This document shows, in pieces, positions 46,578 to 55,460 of a stretch of DNA of 64,000 nt. Both the position numbers and the translations under genes were made by a program. Every line of letters starts with the position of its first letter. Positions within the stretch are counted from its first letter, which is position 1. The notes under the pieces are model-generated. The model searched no databases and had not been told where the DNA came from. It saw nothing but the letters and a program-made list of their open reading frames with translations. The stretch comes from Acinetobacter sp. B51(2017) (GTDB taxonomy: Bacteria; Pseudomonadota; Gammaproteobacteria; Pseudomonadales; Moraxellaceae). The DNA lies in assembly GCF_003711395.1 (NCBI RefSeq), contig NZ_PJRJ01000004.1:1-64000 (forward strand), written 5' to 3'.

Positions 46578-47444
46578 CTAATTCAAATTAACAAGAGTCC
46601 ATGAAATGTCTGTTGTTATTAAACGCTGCAAAATCGGTTGTAATTGGTCGGCATTACCACCGCTTACATAACAGCGAATTCGTGGTGTTGCTGTGTACTG
46701 CTGTTCAGATAATAAGCTATTTTTTATCAAAATTCGTGCAGTTTGTCGCGCTACAGCCAAACCTGAATCAATTAAGCTTAACTGCTCGGCAAATAAATGC
46801 TCTATCGCAGGTTTTAAAAATGGATAATGAGTACAGCCCAAAACCAAATGATCTGCCCCTTGCACGAGCACCGGATCAAGCAATGCTTGTAAAGTACTTA
46901 AGCAAGCAGGGCTCATTTGTTGCCCTGCCTCAACAAAAGGCACTAAATCTAAGCAGGTCACTGGCAGTACTTGTACCTTAGCAGGTTCTGCAAAACGTGC
47001 TATGACATCTTTAATCAATTTACCGCGAAATGTGGCAGGCGTCGCAAGTACCGCAACTTTTTTTGTTTTTGTCTGTAAAACCGCGGGCTTAAGTGCAGGT
47101 ACTAAACCAATAATTGGAAAATTTTCGCCATAATGTTCACGTAAATAATCCAAGCTAAAAGCAGAAGCAGTATTACAGGCTACCACCGCCACTTTACACC
47201 CTTGGCGATATAACCATTCAATGGCATGTGCGGTGAGTTCGCGAATCTCTTGATCAGAACGCGGGCCATACGGAACATGCGCTGTATCAGCAAAATAGAC
47301 AATCTGTTCGTTTGGCAAATAACGGGCAATCTCTTGCGCCACCGACAATCCACCAATCCCTGAGTCAAAAATCCCAATCGGCGCAGTCGCCACTGCCTTT
47401 GGCATAGGATCAGTTAAAGGAGGTAGAGGATAGCGCGTACTCAT
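46578..47444 (-). CDS. murI: Glutamate racemase
   Basis: Makes D-glutamate for peptidoglycan. The two catalytic cysteines are in VACNTASAF and VLGCTHYPFL, and IGIFDSGIGGLSVAQEI is the family start. At 288 residues it is of normal length. It lies 40 bases after the DUF1285 gene and 42 before the DUF4062 gene, so it is probably part of one transcript. Confidence 0.95.
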   Translation of the reverse strand: MSTRYPLPPLTDPMPKAVATAPIGIFDSGIGGLSVAQEIARYLPNEQIVYFADTAHVPYGPRSDQEIRELTAHAIEWLYRQGCKVAVVACNTASAFSLDYLREHYGENFPIIGLVPALKPAVLQTKTKKVAVLATPATFRGKLIKDVIARFAEPAKVQVLPVTCLDLVPFVEAGQQMSPACLSTLQALLDPVLVQGADHLVLGCTHYPFLKPAIEHLFAEQLSLIDSGLAVARQTARILIKNSLLSEQQYTATPRIRCYVSGGNADQLQPILQRLITTDISWTLVNLN

Positions 47445-47484
47445 AGCTATAATAATGCGAGAAATAATCAGATAAGCTTAAACC

Positions 47485-48096
47485 TCAACTTTGTAATTGC
47501 AAGCGTAAATCACCACTTTGTAGCTGTAAAATTGTAGTGCCGTCGGCATTTTCAACAAGCTCGCCCATTTCGATTAAATGAAAGAATGCCGCGCGACCAA
47601 TCAAGGCATTAATGCCAAAGCGAACATGCACATAAGGACGCGCTTGACCTTGGTAATCACGCATAAAAAGCTGATGTGCTTGGTCAACAATAATTTCATC
47701 GTCATGATTACTGCGCAGTTGAATATAGGTTTTGCCAGCAATTTCAACTTGGCTGGCAGATTGAATCAACAAAGGTTCATCTTCAACTTGAATTTCAATC
47801 ATCTCGACTGGGGTCTTTAAATAAAACTTATCCTGCTCTTTCCAAAGTACCCGAGCAAATAAATCCGTTAAGGCTTTACGCTTAATCAATTGACCTTCGT
47901 GCCACCATTCACCATTGGCTTTTACAATCAAATCCATTGATCCACAACGAGTTGGATGCCAAGTCTCTAGAGGTGGAATTGACTTTTCGTGACCCGCCTG
48001 TCCAGTTTTTGCATATTGTGCTATTGAATTTAAGTTTTTATTATCAGAGCTGACTGGATTTTGCGTCGGATGATTGGAATTATTTTGATTTTCCAT
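47485..48096 (-). CDS. DUF1285-domain protein
   Basis: The domain of about 150 residues begins PLETWHPTRCGSMDLIVKANGEWWHEGQLIKRKAL and ends with LMRDYQGQARPYVHVRFGINALIGRAAFFHLIEMGE, which matches DUF1285, a small beta-rich fold of unknown role found in proteobacteria. The N-terminal 40 residues are low-complexity (Asn/Ser/Gln). The ATG at 48096 with AGGT upstream is chosen over the frame's first codon at 48177. It is the first gene of the probable murI-hemH unit. Confidence 0.82.
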   Translation of the reverse strand: MENQNNSNHPTQNPVSSDNKNLNSIAQYAKTGQAGHEKSIPPLETWHPTRCGSMDLIVKANGEWWHEGQLIKRKALTDLFARVLWKEQDKFYLKTPVEMIEIQVEDEPLLIQSASQVEIAGKTYIQLRSNHDDEIIVDQAHQLFMRDYQGQARPYVHVRFGINALIGRAAFFHLIEMGELVENADGTTILQLQSGDLRLQLQS

Positions 48097-48280
48097 AGTT
48101 AAATACCTGTCTGACGTAAAAATAATAGGATTCAGCCAATTGGCTAGAACTCGGTTTAAAACTATACTAACCCACAATCAAGGTATGATCATCATCATGC
48201 CAAAGTATTAAGCACACTCATGGCAGCGCCGCTGAAGGAAATCATCGGTTGCCACCCTTAAATAATATGAGGAGTCCTAC

Positions 48281-49993
48281 ATGGAACACATCGAACGTGA
48301 ATCGATGGAGTTTGACGTAGTCATCGTTGGTGCAGGCCCTGCTGGCCTTTCTGCTGCGATCAAAATTCGTCAACTTGCAATTGAAAATAACCTAAACGAT
48401 TTGTCCGTTTGTGTCGTGGAAAAGGGCTCCGAAGTCGGTGCACATATTTTATCAGGCGCGGTCTTAGAACCACGCGCCATGAATGAACTGTTCCCAGACT
48501 GGAAAGAACAAGGCGCACCGCTCAATGTTCCAGTAACAGAAGATAAAACTTATTTCTTACTTTCTGATGAAAAATCACAAGAAATGCCACATTGGATGGT
48601 GCCAAAAACCATGCACAATGATGGCAACTATGTCATTTCACTCGGTAACGTGGTGCGTTGGTTAAATACCAAAGCCGAAGAGTTAGAAGTATCGGTATTT
48701 CCAGGTTTTGCTGCCTCTGAAATTTTGTATCATGCAGATGGTACAGTAAAAGGTATTCAAACCAGCGACATGGGTATTGGTAAAGATGGCGAACCAACGC
48801 ATAACTTTATGCCGGGTTACGAATTACATGCCAAATACACCTTATTTGCTGAAGGCTGCCGTGGTCATTTAGGTAAGCGTTTAATTTCGCAATTTAATTT
48901 AGACAAAGATGCTGATCCACAGCACTACGGTATTGGTATTAAAGAGCTGTGGGAAATTGACCCTGCTAAACATAAAGCCGGTACAGTGATGCACGGTGCA
49001 GGTTGGCCGTTAACTGAAACTGGTTCGTCAGGCGGTTGGTGGTTATACCACGCAGAAAACAACCAAGTGACTTTGGGTATGATTGTCGATCTTTCTTACC
49101 AAAACCCGCACATGTATCCATTTATGGAAATGCAGCGCTGGAAAACTCATCCTTTAATTAAGCAATTCCTAGAAGGTGGTAAGCGTATTTCTTATGGTGC
49201 GCGTGCGGTGGTTAAAGGGGGTCTAAACTCACTACCAAAGTTTACCTTCCCAGGTGGTTGTTTAATTGGTGATGACGCAGGTTTCTTAAACTTTGCCAAA
49301 ATCAAAGGCTCACATACTGCCATGAAATCAGGCATGCTGTGTGGTGAAGCGGTCTTTGAAGCGATTGCTGCCGGTGTAGAAAAAGGCGGTGATTTAGCCA
49401 TTGCCCGTGTAACAGAAGGCGAAGACTTCTTTATTAAAGAAGTAACAGCATATACCGACAAATTTAACAATAGCTGGCTGAAAGAAGAGTTACACAGTGC
49501 GCGTAACTTTGGCCCTGCAATGCATAAATTTGGCACATTTGGTGGCGGCGCATTTAACTTTATCGACCAAAACGTATTTAAAGTACCGTTTACTTTACAT
49601 GACTTAGTGCCAGACTTTAGCGCACTGAAAACTGTCGATGCAGTAAACTTTAAGCCAAACTATCCAAAACCAGATGGCAAGCTGACCTTTGACCGTTTAT
49701 CTTCTGTATTCGTATCCAATACGGTACACGAAGAGAATCAGCCAGCGCATTTAAAACTCACCGATGCCTCTATTCCTGTCAATGTGAACTTACCAAAATG
49801 GGATGAGCCTGCGCAGCGTTACTGCCCAGCTGGAGTTTATGAAGTGATGGACAATGACGACGGTTCTAAGCGCTTCCAAATTAACGCGGCCAACTGTGTA
49901 CATTGTAAGACGTGTGATATTAAAGACCCATCACAAAACATTACTTGGGTAACGCCTGAGGGTGGCGGTGGTCCGAATTACCCTAACATGTAA
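48281..49993 (+). CDS. Electron transfer flavoprotein--ubiquinone oxidoreductase
   Basis: Passes electrons from ETF to the quinone pool in fatty-acid and amino-acid oxidation. The FAD motif VIVGAGPAGLSAAIKIR is at residues 14-31; GRLGKRLISQF, then GGCLIGDDAGFLNFAKIKGSHTAMKSG form the quinone/membrane part. At the C-terminus CPAGVYEV plus NCVHCKTCDIKDP carry the [4Fe-4S] ligands. Length is 570. AGGAGT is 5 bases before the ATG. The ETF genes themselves are not in the window. Confidence 0.94.
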   Translation: MEHIERESMEFDVVIVGAGPAGLSAAIKIRQLAIENNLNDLSVCVVEKGSEVGAHILSGAVLEPRAMNELFPDWKEQGAPLNVPVTEDKTYFLLSDEKSQEMPHWMVPKTMHNDGNYVISLGNVVRWLNTKAEELEVSVFPGFAASEILYHADGTVKGIQTSDMGIGKDGEPTHNFMPGYELHAKYTLFAEGCRGHLGKRLISQFNLDKDADPQHYGIGIKELWEIDPAKHKAGTVMHGAGWPLTETGSSGGWWLYHAENNQVTLGMIVDLSYQNPHMYPFMEMQRWKTHPLIKQFLEGGKRISYGARAVVKGGLNSLPKFTFPGGCLIGDDAGFLNFAKIKGSHTAMKSGMLCGEAVFEAIAAGVEKGGDLAIARVTEGEDFFIKEVTAYTDKFNNSWLKEELHSARNFGPAMHKFGTFGGGAFNFIDQNVFKVPFTLHDLVPDFSALKTVDAVNFKPNYPKPDGKLTFDRLSSVFVSNTVHEENQPAHLKLTDASIPVNVNLPKWDEPAQRYCPAGVYEVMDNDDGSKRFQINAANCVHCKTCDIKDPSQNITWVTPEGGGGPNYPNM

Positions 49994-50074
49994 TGTTAGG
50001 GTAAGCTTGCGAAGCATTGCTTCTCATACCCGAATATGTAATTCGTATTGAGCAGACATCTACTCTGCGCATAC

Positions 50075-50107
50075 AAAAAAATCCCTGCTGCGGCAGGGAT
50101 TTTTTTG
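50075..50107. terminator. Bidirectional terminator
   Basis: AAAAAAATCCCTGC and GCAGGGATTTTTTT pair around TGCG; it serves the ETF-QO gene and the convergent tusA. Confidence 0.95.
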
Positions 50108-50122
50108 TAACTACAAAGCCGA

Positions 50123-50374
50123 TTAGCCTTTTTGTACTAAATAATGAAATTCTTTATTGCCATTTTCATCTAAGCGTTCTTCTTGTAATAACAACTCATG
50201 CCCTAAATGCATACAAAACTTAGGAATATCCCAAGAGGTTGAGTTATCTGTAGCAAACACTTCAACGACATCGCCCGATTTAGATTTACGAATCGCTTGA
50301 TGCAACATCATCACTGGTTCAGGACAACGCAAACCGCGGGTATTAAGTTGAATACTGGGAACAATATCGTTCAT
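50123..50374 (-). CDS. tusA: Sulfurtransferase TusA family protein
   Basis: 83 residues with the SirA/TusA fold and the catalytic Cys in TRGLRCPEPVMMLHQAI. It carries sulfur for tRNA 2-thiouridine and molybdopterin synthesis in E. coli. The other tus genes are not here, so the exact pathway in this organism is open. It is a single-gene unit. Confidence 0.87.
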   Translation of the reverse strand: MNDIVPSIQLNTRGLRCPEPVMMLHQAIRKSKSGDVVEVFATDNSTSWDIPKFCMHLGHELLLQEERLDENGNKEFHYLVQKG

Positions 50375-50531
50375 GCTGACGCTCAGAATAAAAAACCTGA
50401 ATTATTTTAACATATCTCAGACAAAGTTAAATTCTGCCGCGCTTCAGGCATGTTTATACATAGACAAGCGTATTTTCTTCGGTATGATTAAAATTATGTT
50501 TTTTTGATATTAAGAGTCTTTAGGAAAGATC

Positions 50532-51371
50532 ATGCACGAGGAATCAGGCCCATCGTGGGGTATGCGCGGTTTACGTAAATGGTTAGGTACCGCCCCAGAA
50601 ACCCGCGATGAATTGCTAAAATTAGTACAAGATTCACGTCGTTTTTTAGAGCCCGACACAGTTGCCATGCTAGAAGGTGTGCTTGACTTACCTGCGACTA
50701 AAATTCGCGAAGTCATGACCCAGCGCCCTGCGATTGTCAGTTTACAAGAAGATGATCAGCTCATCGATATTTTGCCAGTTTTGGTTGAATCTGCGCATTC
50801 ACGTTTTCCTGTGTTTTCGGTGGATCAACCAGACAATGTGGTCGGGATTTTATTGGCCAAAGATTTATTGCCATTTTTAATTAATCCAAATCCAAACATT
50901 AATGTGCATGCCTTAATGCGTCAGCCGCTGTTTGTACCAGAAAGCGCTCGCTCTGACCAAGTGTTACGTATGCTGAAAAATACCCAAACTCATATTGCCA
51001 TTGTGATTGACGAATATGGCAGTACTTCAGGTTTGGTGACTTTAGAAGATATTTTAGAAGAAATTGTGGGCGAGATTGAAGACGAGCACGATAAAGCTGA
51101 TCCAGAATCAGAATATATTGTGCCAGATCAAGATCCTAAAACAGCCAATACATGGTTGGTACAGGCTTTAACCCCAATTGAATATTTTAACAATATGCTT
51201 GACACCCAATTCCCTGATGATGAAGTGGAAACCATGGGCGGCTTATTGCTACAAGAAATTGGTTTAGTCAGTGACTTACAAGGACAAACCATCGAAATTG
51301 ATGATTGGCAATTTACCATTTTACAAGCCGATGCACGTACCATTCAGTTGATTCAGGCTGTACGTCAATGA
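50532..51371 (+). CDS. corC: CorC/HlyC-family magnesium and cobalt efflux-associated protein
   Basis: Two CBS domains (IREVMTQRPAIVSLQEDDQLIDILPVL and VLRMLKNTQTHIAIVIDEYGSTSGLVT) lead to the CorC_HlyC C-terminal domain near VETMGGLLLQEIGLVSDLQG. At 279 residues there are no membrane helices, as expected of the cytoplasmic CorC type. AGGAAA precedes the ATG. The stop overlaps the lnt start by four bases (ATGA); this corC-lnt pairing is conserved in many proteobacteria. Confidence 0.92.
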   Translation: MHEESGPSWGMRGLRKWLGTAPETRDELLKLVQDSRRFLEPDTVAMLEGVLDLPATKIREVMTQRPAIVSLQEDDQLIDILPVLVESAHSRFPVFSVDQPDNVVGILLAKDLLPFLINPNPNINVHALMRQPLFVPESARSDQVLRMLKNTQTHIAIVIDEYGSTSGLVTLEDILEEIVGEIEDEHDKADPESEYIVPDQDPKTANTWLVQALTPIEYFNNMLDTQFPDDEVETMGGLLLQEIGLVSDLQGQTIEIDDWQFTILQADARTIQLIQAVRQ

Positions 51372-52927
51372 GAGCTTATTTTAACAAATTAGCCCGTGAT
51401 GTAGAGCAGAAAAAAGCTTTGCCGCTGATTTATCCAATCTTGCTCGCGCTATTTGCTGGCGCTATTTTTAGCCTTGCATTAGCACCGTTTGAGCAGTGGT
51501 ACATTGCCCTGCTTTCACCCGCATTACTCTATGCAGCTTTGCATAAACGCTCTGCCAAACATGCGTTTGCCATTGGTTTAAGCTACGGAATTGGCTTATG
51601 GTTTGTAGGCGCTTTTTGGCTCTACACCTCAATCCATGTCTATGGTGATACCGCCGCACCACTGGCTATTTTAATGATTGCCATTATGGCTATCGTGATG
51701 GGCTTATTTAGCGCCTTGCAAACATGGAGCTACCGTCGTTTCTTCCCTGAAACACCACTGACTTTTGCACCACTTTGGGTACTGTTTGAATGGGCGAAAA
51801 CTTGGGTGTTTACTGGTTTTCCGTGGTTATTTGCAGGTTATGCGTTTACAGGTTACTTCTTAGATGGCTATGCACCGCTGTTTGGTGTGTTTGGCGTGTC
51901 TTTTGTGGTGATTGTTTTAGCCTGTGCTGTGGTCGAGCTATGCCGTAAACGTTTTATTTGGGTGATTCCATCAGCCATTTTATTATTGGGTGCTTGGGCA
52001 GCCAGCCAAATTGAATTTGTTGAGCAAAAAACCACAAAACCCCTTTCTGTTTCCTTAATTCAAGGCAATATTCCCCAAGACTTAAAATGGCTCACCGAAT
52101 ACCAAGGCAAAACTTTGAGTATCTATGCCGATTTAAGCCGTAGCGAATGGGGCCGTGATTTAATCGTATGGCCGGAATCTTCTATTCCGATGTTCCAAAC
52201 GGATATTCAGCCCTTTTTAGAAATTATACAACAACAGGCTAAAAATAGCGGTACGGCATGGGTAACCGGTATTCCGTATTGGGATTTAGCCGAGTCTAAA
52301 CGCCAAGACCAAGCAATGTTCTATAACAGTATTATGGCATCGGGTGCAGAAGCAGAAGGATTATACAAAAAGCAACGTTTAGTGCCTTTTGGTGAATATA
52401 TTCCATTGTCTGGTTTACTCAGCTGGGTATTACCTGCCTTGCAAAATGACCCATCTATGAGTGGTTTTAGCCGTGGTGCCAGTGATCAAGTGCCGCTTAA
52501 AATTAAGCAGCAAAACTTAGGTGCTGCCATTTGCTACGAAGTCGCTTATCCCAATTTAACCCGTCGTAATGCTAGCCAAAGTGATTTCTTGGTGACTGTG
52601 TCTAATGATGCTTGGTTTACAGACACGGCAGGCCCGCTGCAACATTTGCAAATGGTGCAAATGCGCGCTAAAGAAAATGGCCGTTGGTTTGTACGTGCAA
52701 CCAATACTGGGGTCACAGCCATCATTAACCATGAGGGTCAGATTGTTAAGCAAGCCGCAATGGATCAACGCACCGTGTTACGCGGTGAATTGCCTGCAAT
52801 GCAAGGTCAAACCTTATATAACCGTCTAAGTGATTGGCCTATTTTAATCTTGTCATTATTATTGCTGATTTTGGGTTGGATGTTCCGTCCCAAAAAAGTC
52901 GATGTGTCATTTAAATCACGTCGTTAA
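51368..52927 (+). CDS. lnt: Apolipoprotein N-acyltransferase
   Basis: Adds the third acyl chain to lipoproteins at the periplasmic side of the inner membrane. Six or so N-terminal helices (residues about 15-210) are followed by the nitrilase-like domain. The catalytic residues are visible: Glu in WPESSIPMF, Lys in LYKKQRLVPFGEYIPL and Cys in AICYEVAYPN. At 519 residues it starts at the ATG at 51368, overlapping corC. The many lipoproteins in this window depend on this enzyme. Confidence 0.95.
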   Translation: MRAYFNKLARDVEQKKALPLIYPILLALFAGAIFSLALAPFEQWYIALLSPALLYAALHKRSAKHAFAIGLSYGIGLWFVGAFWLYTSIHVYGDTAAPLAILMIAIMAIVMGLFSALQTWSYRRFFPETPLTFAPLWVLFEWAKTWVFTGFPWLFAGYAFTGYFLDGYAPLFGVFGVSFVVIVLACAVVELCRKRFIWVIPSAILLLGAWAASQIEFVEQKTTKPLSVSLIQGNIPQDLKWLTEYQGKTLSIYADLSRSEWGRDLIVWPESSIPMFQTDIQPFLEIIQQQAKNSGTAWVTGIPYWDLAESKRQDQAMFYNSIMASGAEAEGLYKKQRLVPFGEYIPLSGLLSWVLPALQNDPSMSGFSRGASDQVPLKIKQQNLGAAICYEVAYPNLTRRNASQSDFLVTVSNDAWFTDTAGPLQHLQMVQMRAKENGRWFVRATNTGVTAIINHEGQIVKQAAMDQRTVLRGELPAMQGQTLYNRLSDWPILILSLLLLILGWMFRPKKVDVSFKSRR

Positions 52928-52934
52928 AGTCTAT

Positions 52935-52964
52935 AAAACCGAGGTCTAGGCCTCGGTTTTTTTA
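52935..52964 (+). terminator. corC-lnt terminator
   Basis: AAAACCGAGG and CCTCGGTTTT pair around TCTAGG and run into T. Confidence 0.9.
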
Positions 52965-53005
52965 GCTTAGGTTTGCATTTTTTATCTAAATAAATCTTGC
53001 TGTTA

Positions 53006-53341
53006 TTACACTTGTAATGCCAAATAAGATAACATACTCGCCAGTGACAACATGGGCACATAACGATATAACTGCACCACAGCTTGCTCAAAGCGGCTCA
53101 TTTCAGCTTGCTCAAGCTTAGTCACAGTAGCCTGTAACGCAAAACAAAAACTTAATAAGGTTAAAGCGCTAAATAAGCTAATCGCAAAAAAGCCCAGCAT
53201 GATTTGACTACTGCCTTCGGTGCTTTGCCATACATTCAAAAACAATTGGCTCATCGGTAATAAGCTTAATACCAGTAGTACCGACTTTAACATTGACCAA
53301 TGGAATTGGTTGATTTCATCTGACAAAATTAATGTTTTCAT
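53006..53341 (-). CDS. Small membrane protein of unknown function
   Basis: 111 residues with three hydrophobic segments: SMLKSVLLVLSLLPMSQLFLNV, IMLGFFAISLFSALTLLSFCFAL and VPMLSLASMLSYLAL. The ATG at 53341 has a very good AAGGAGG 6 bases upstream, better than the frame's first codon. It resembles other small membrane proteins only in plan. It lies beyond gspG on the same strand, about 280 bases away. Confidence 0.65.
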   Translation of the reverse strand: MKTLILSDEINQFHWSMLKSVLLVLSLLPMSQLFLNVWQSTEGSSQIMLGFFAISLFSALTLLSFCFALQATVTKLEQAEMSRFEQAVVQLYRYVPMLSLASMLSYLALQV

Positions 53342-53544
53342 TCCATCCTCCTTGGTCAAAAATAGTGCCTTGAGGACATTATGCGAGTTTATTTTTTAAA
53401 TAAAAAGCCTATTTATCAGTATATTTTTCGATTATTGTAATCATTAGTTATGGGAATAATTCTTATTATAAGTCGCATCACGCAATTATTATTTTAATAT
53501 ATATAAATCAATAATTTAATATAATATTTCTAATTAAGATGTAT

Positions 53545-53589
53545 TATCACTTCAGTATAAATAGAAAGATTCGATTAACTGAAGTGATA
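53545..53589. terminator. Hairpin downstream of gspG
   Basis: TATCACTTCAGT and ACTGAAGTGATA form a perfect 12-bp stem around a 21-base loop. The flanking sequence is A+T-rich. It may end gspFG on the minus strand, but the loop is long for an intrinsic terminator. Confidence 0.4.
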
Positions 53590-53624
53590 TATTCCATCAT
53601 TTAAAAATCTAAAATGATTCTCAA

Positions 53625-54074
53625 TTAAGGCTGGTAGTAAATATCGGCGTCTGTACCTTCACCGCCTTCTTTACCATCGGCACCAAATGAATATAAATCG
53701 AAGGCACGACCTTCGCTGCCAGGCGCGATATATTGTAAGTCATTTTCCCAACTATCTTTTGGATAGCCACCTTTAACATAACCACCCGGCATCCAGTTTT
53801 TCGCTGACTCAGGTTGCGTCACCAAAGCTTCTAAACCACCATCTTGCATACTTGGATAGCGGCTGTTGTCTAATTTATACTGATCGAGTGCACCTGCCAC
53901 ACCTTTTAAGGTAATCACAGTCGTATCAACTTTGGCTTTTTCACCGCGCCCCATGACATTCGGCACAATCAGCGCAGCCAAGACGCCTAAAATGACAATC
54001 ACCACCATCACTTCAATTAAGGTAAAACCCGCAGCACGTTTGAAACGTGGCAGAGCTTGTTTTGCTGTATTCAT
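53625..54074 (-). CDS. gspG: Type II secretion major pseudopilin GspG
   Basis: The major subunit of the T2SS pseudopilus. The prepilin cleavage site is in RAAGFTLIEVMVVIVILG, cut after the Gly and with the Phe methylated; the hydrophobic helix and the Ca-binding C-terminus SYGADGKEGGEG-like loop (YSFGADGKEGGEGTDAD) are intact. The ATG at 54074 with GAGAT upstream is preferred over 54089, giving 149 residues. It follows gspF by some 25 bases. Confidence 0.95.
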   Translation of the reverse strand: MNTAKQALPRFKRAAGFTLIEVMVVIVILGVLAALIVPNVMGRGEKAKVDTTVITLKGVAGALDQYKLDNSRYPSMQDGGLEALVTQPESAKNWMPGGYVKGGYPKDSWENDLQYIAPGSEGRAFDLYSFGADGKEGGEGTDADIYYQP

Positions 54075-54100
54075 GTTTATCTCGTTCATACACGTTTTTG

Positions 54101-55306
54101 TTAAATCATATTATTCATATTGACGATTGGCAGCATCACCGCAATCACAATCACCAACACAATACTCGCCATCAGTACCAACATCAAAGGTTCTAATAAA
54201 ACCAATAAAGTACTAATTAAACTGGTCACTTCACGGTCTTGCATGGTTGAAGAGCGCTCTAGCATACGGTCTAATTCGCCTGAACTTTCGCCACTTTTAA
54301 TCATTTGTACCATCATAGGGGGGAAATAACCACTGCGCTCCAATTGCGTCCCTAAGTTGCCCCCTTCTGTAACTTTTTCCGCGGCCAAATTAACTGCATC
54401 ACGAATCACCCAGTTATTACTGACTGCCGCGGCAATTTTTAAAGCATCTACTAAGGGCACACCTGATTGAGTTAAAATAGATAAGGTACTGGCAAAACGT
54501 GCTGCATTAACCCCGCGCGATAATTTACCTAACAGCGGTAACTTAAGGATCAGACGGTCAAAGGTATAATGCCCCGCACTGGTTTTTAAAAAGCGTAGCC
54601 ACAGCACCAGTCCTACGCCACTCATCAGCAACATCGCTGGCCATGCCATACGAATCACATCACTGCTATACATCAGCGCCACGGTAATCCACGGCAACGC
54701 CTCAGGATTTTGATCAAAGGTTTTGACAATATCGGGCACCACATAAGTCATTAATCCCATGACAATAGCAAAGGACATCAGCATTAAAATAATCGGATAA
54801 ATCATCGCCCCTTGAATCTTTTTTTGCATAGCAAAACGATTTTCGGTGTAATCGGCTAACTGTTCTAAAATAAGATCCAAATGACCCGAACGCTCACCTG
54901 CGGCAATGGTGGCAATATACAATTCAGGAAAATGCCCAGATTGATCTAAAGCGCGAGCCAATGAATAGCCTTCTAATACTTTAGAACGCACAGAAATCAG
55001 TAAGTTGCGTACATGGGCTTTTTCCGATTGTTTACTCACTGCACGCAATGCTTCTTCTAAAGGAATCGCAGCGGCAATAAGTACCGAAAGTTGGCGCGTC
55101 ATTAAAGCCAAATCGTAAGCACTCACTTTTTTTTGCCACCATGTAGCGCGTGCCGCATCTGTTTTCTGTTCGACTGGCTCTACGCGAATCGGTAATAACT
55201 GTTGATCACGTAATTGCTGACGAATTTGCCGTGCTGAATCGGCTTCAAGTACGCCTTTTTGCTGTTTCCCTGCCGCATCAAGCGCAGTAAATTGATATGC
55301 AGGCAT
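54101..55306 (-). CDS. gspF: Type II secretion inner-membrane protein GspF
   Basis: The platform protein on which the pseudopilus is built. The start MPAYQFTALDAAGKQQKGVLEADSARQ and two T2SSF domains (around 70-190 and 270-390) with three membrane helices are typical. At 401 residues it is complete. The remaining T2SS genes are not here; gspF-gspG as an isolated pair fits the scattered T2SS gene layout known in Acinetobacter. Confidence 0.94.
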   Translation of the reverse strand: MPAYQFTALDAAGKQQKGVLEADSARQIRQQLRDQQLLPIRVEPVEQKTDAARATWWQKKVSAYDLALMTRQLSVLIAAAIPLEEALRAVSKQSEKAHVRNLLISVRSKVLEGYSLARALDQSGHFPELYIATIAAGERSGHLDLILEQLADYTENRFAMQKKIQGAMIYPIILMLMSFAIVMGLMTYVVPDIVKTFDQNPEALPWITVALMYSSDVIRMAWPAMLLMSGVGLVLWLRFLKTSAGHYTFDRLILKLPLLGKLSRGVNAARFASTLSILTQSGVPLVDALKIAAAVSNNWVIRDAVNLAAEKVTEGGNLGTQLERSGYFPPMMVQMIKSGESSGELDRMLERSSTMQDREVTSLISTLLVLLEPLMLVLMASIVLVIVIAVMLPIVNMNNMI

Positions 55307-55460
55307 GTCAATGCTCTAATTTTTCCAAAAAATCCCTGAACTTCAGTTGCGTCTGTTGCGCAAAATCATTCATAGTGAGGGCTATAAAATTGTGTGATCA
55401 CTCTAACATAACTACTTGTCACACACTCAGTTGATTATACTTGCTAAAGTTGAGCGTGCT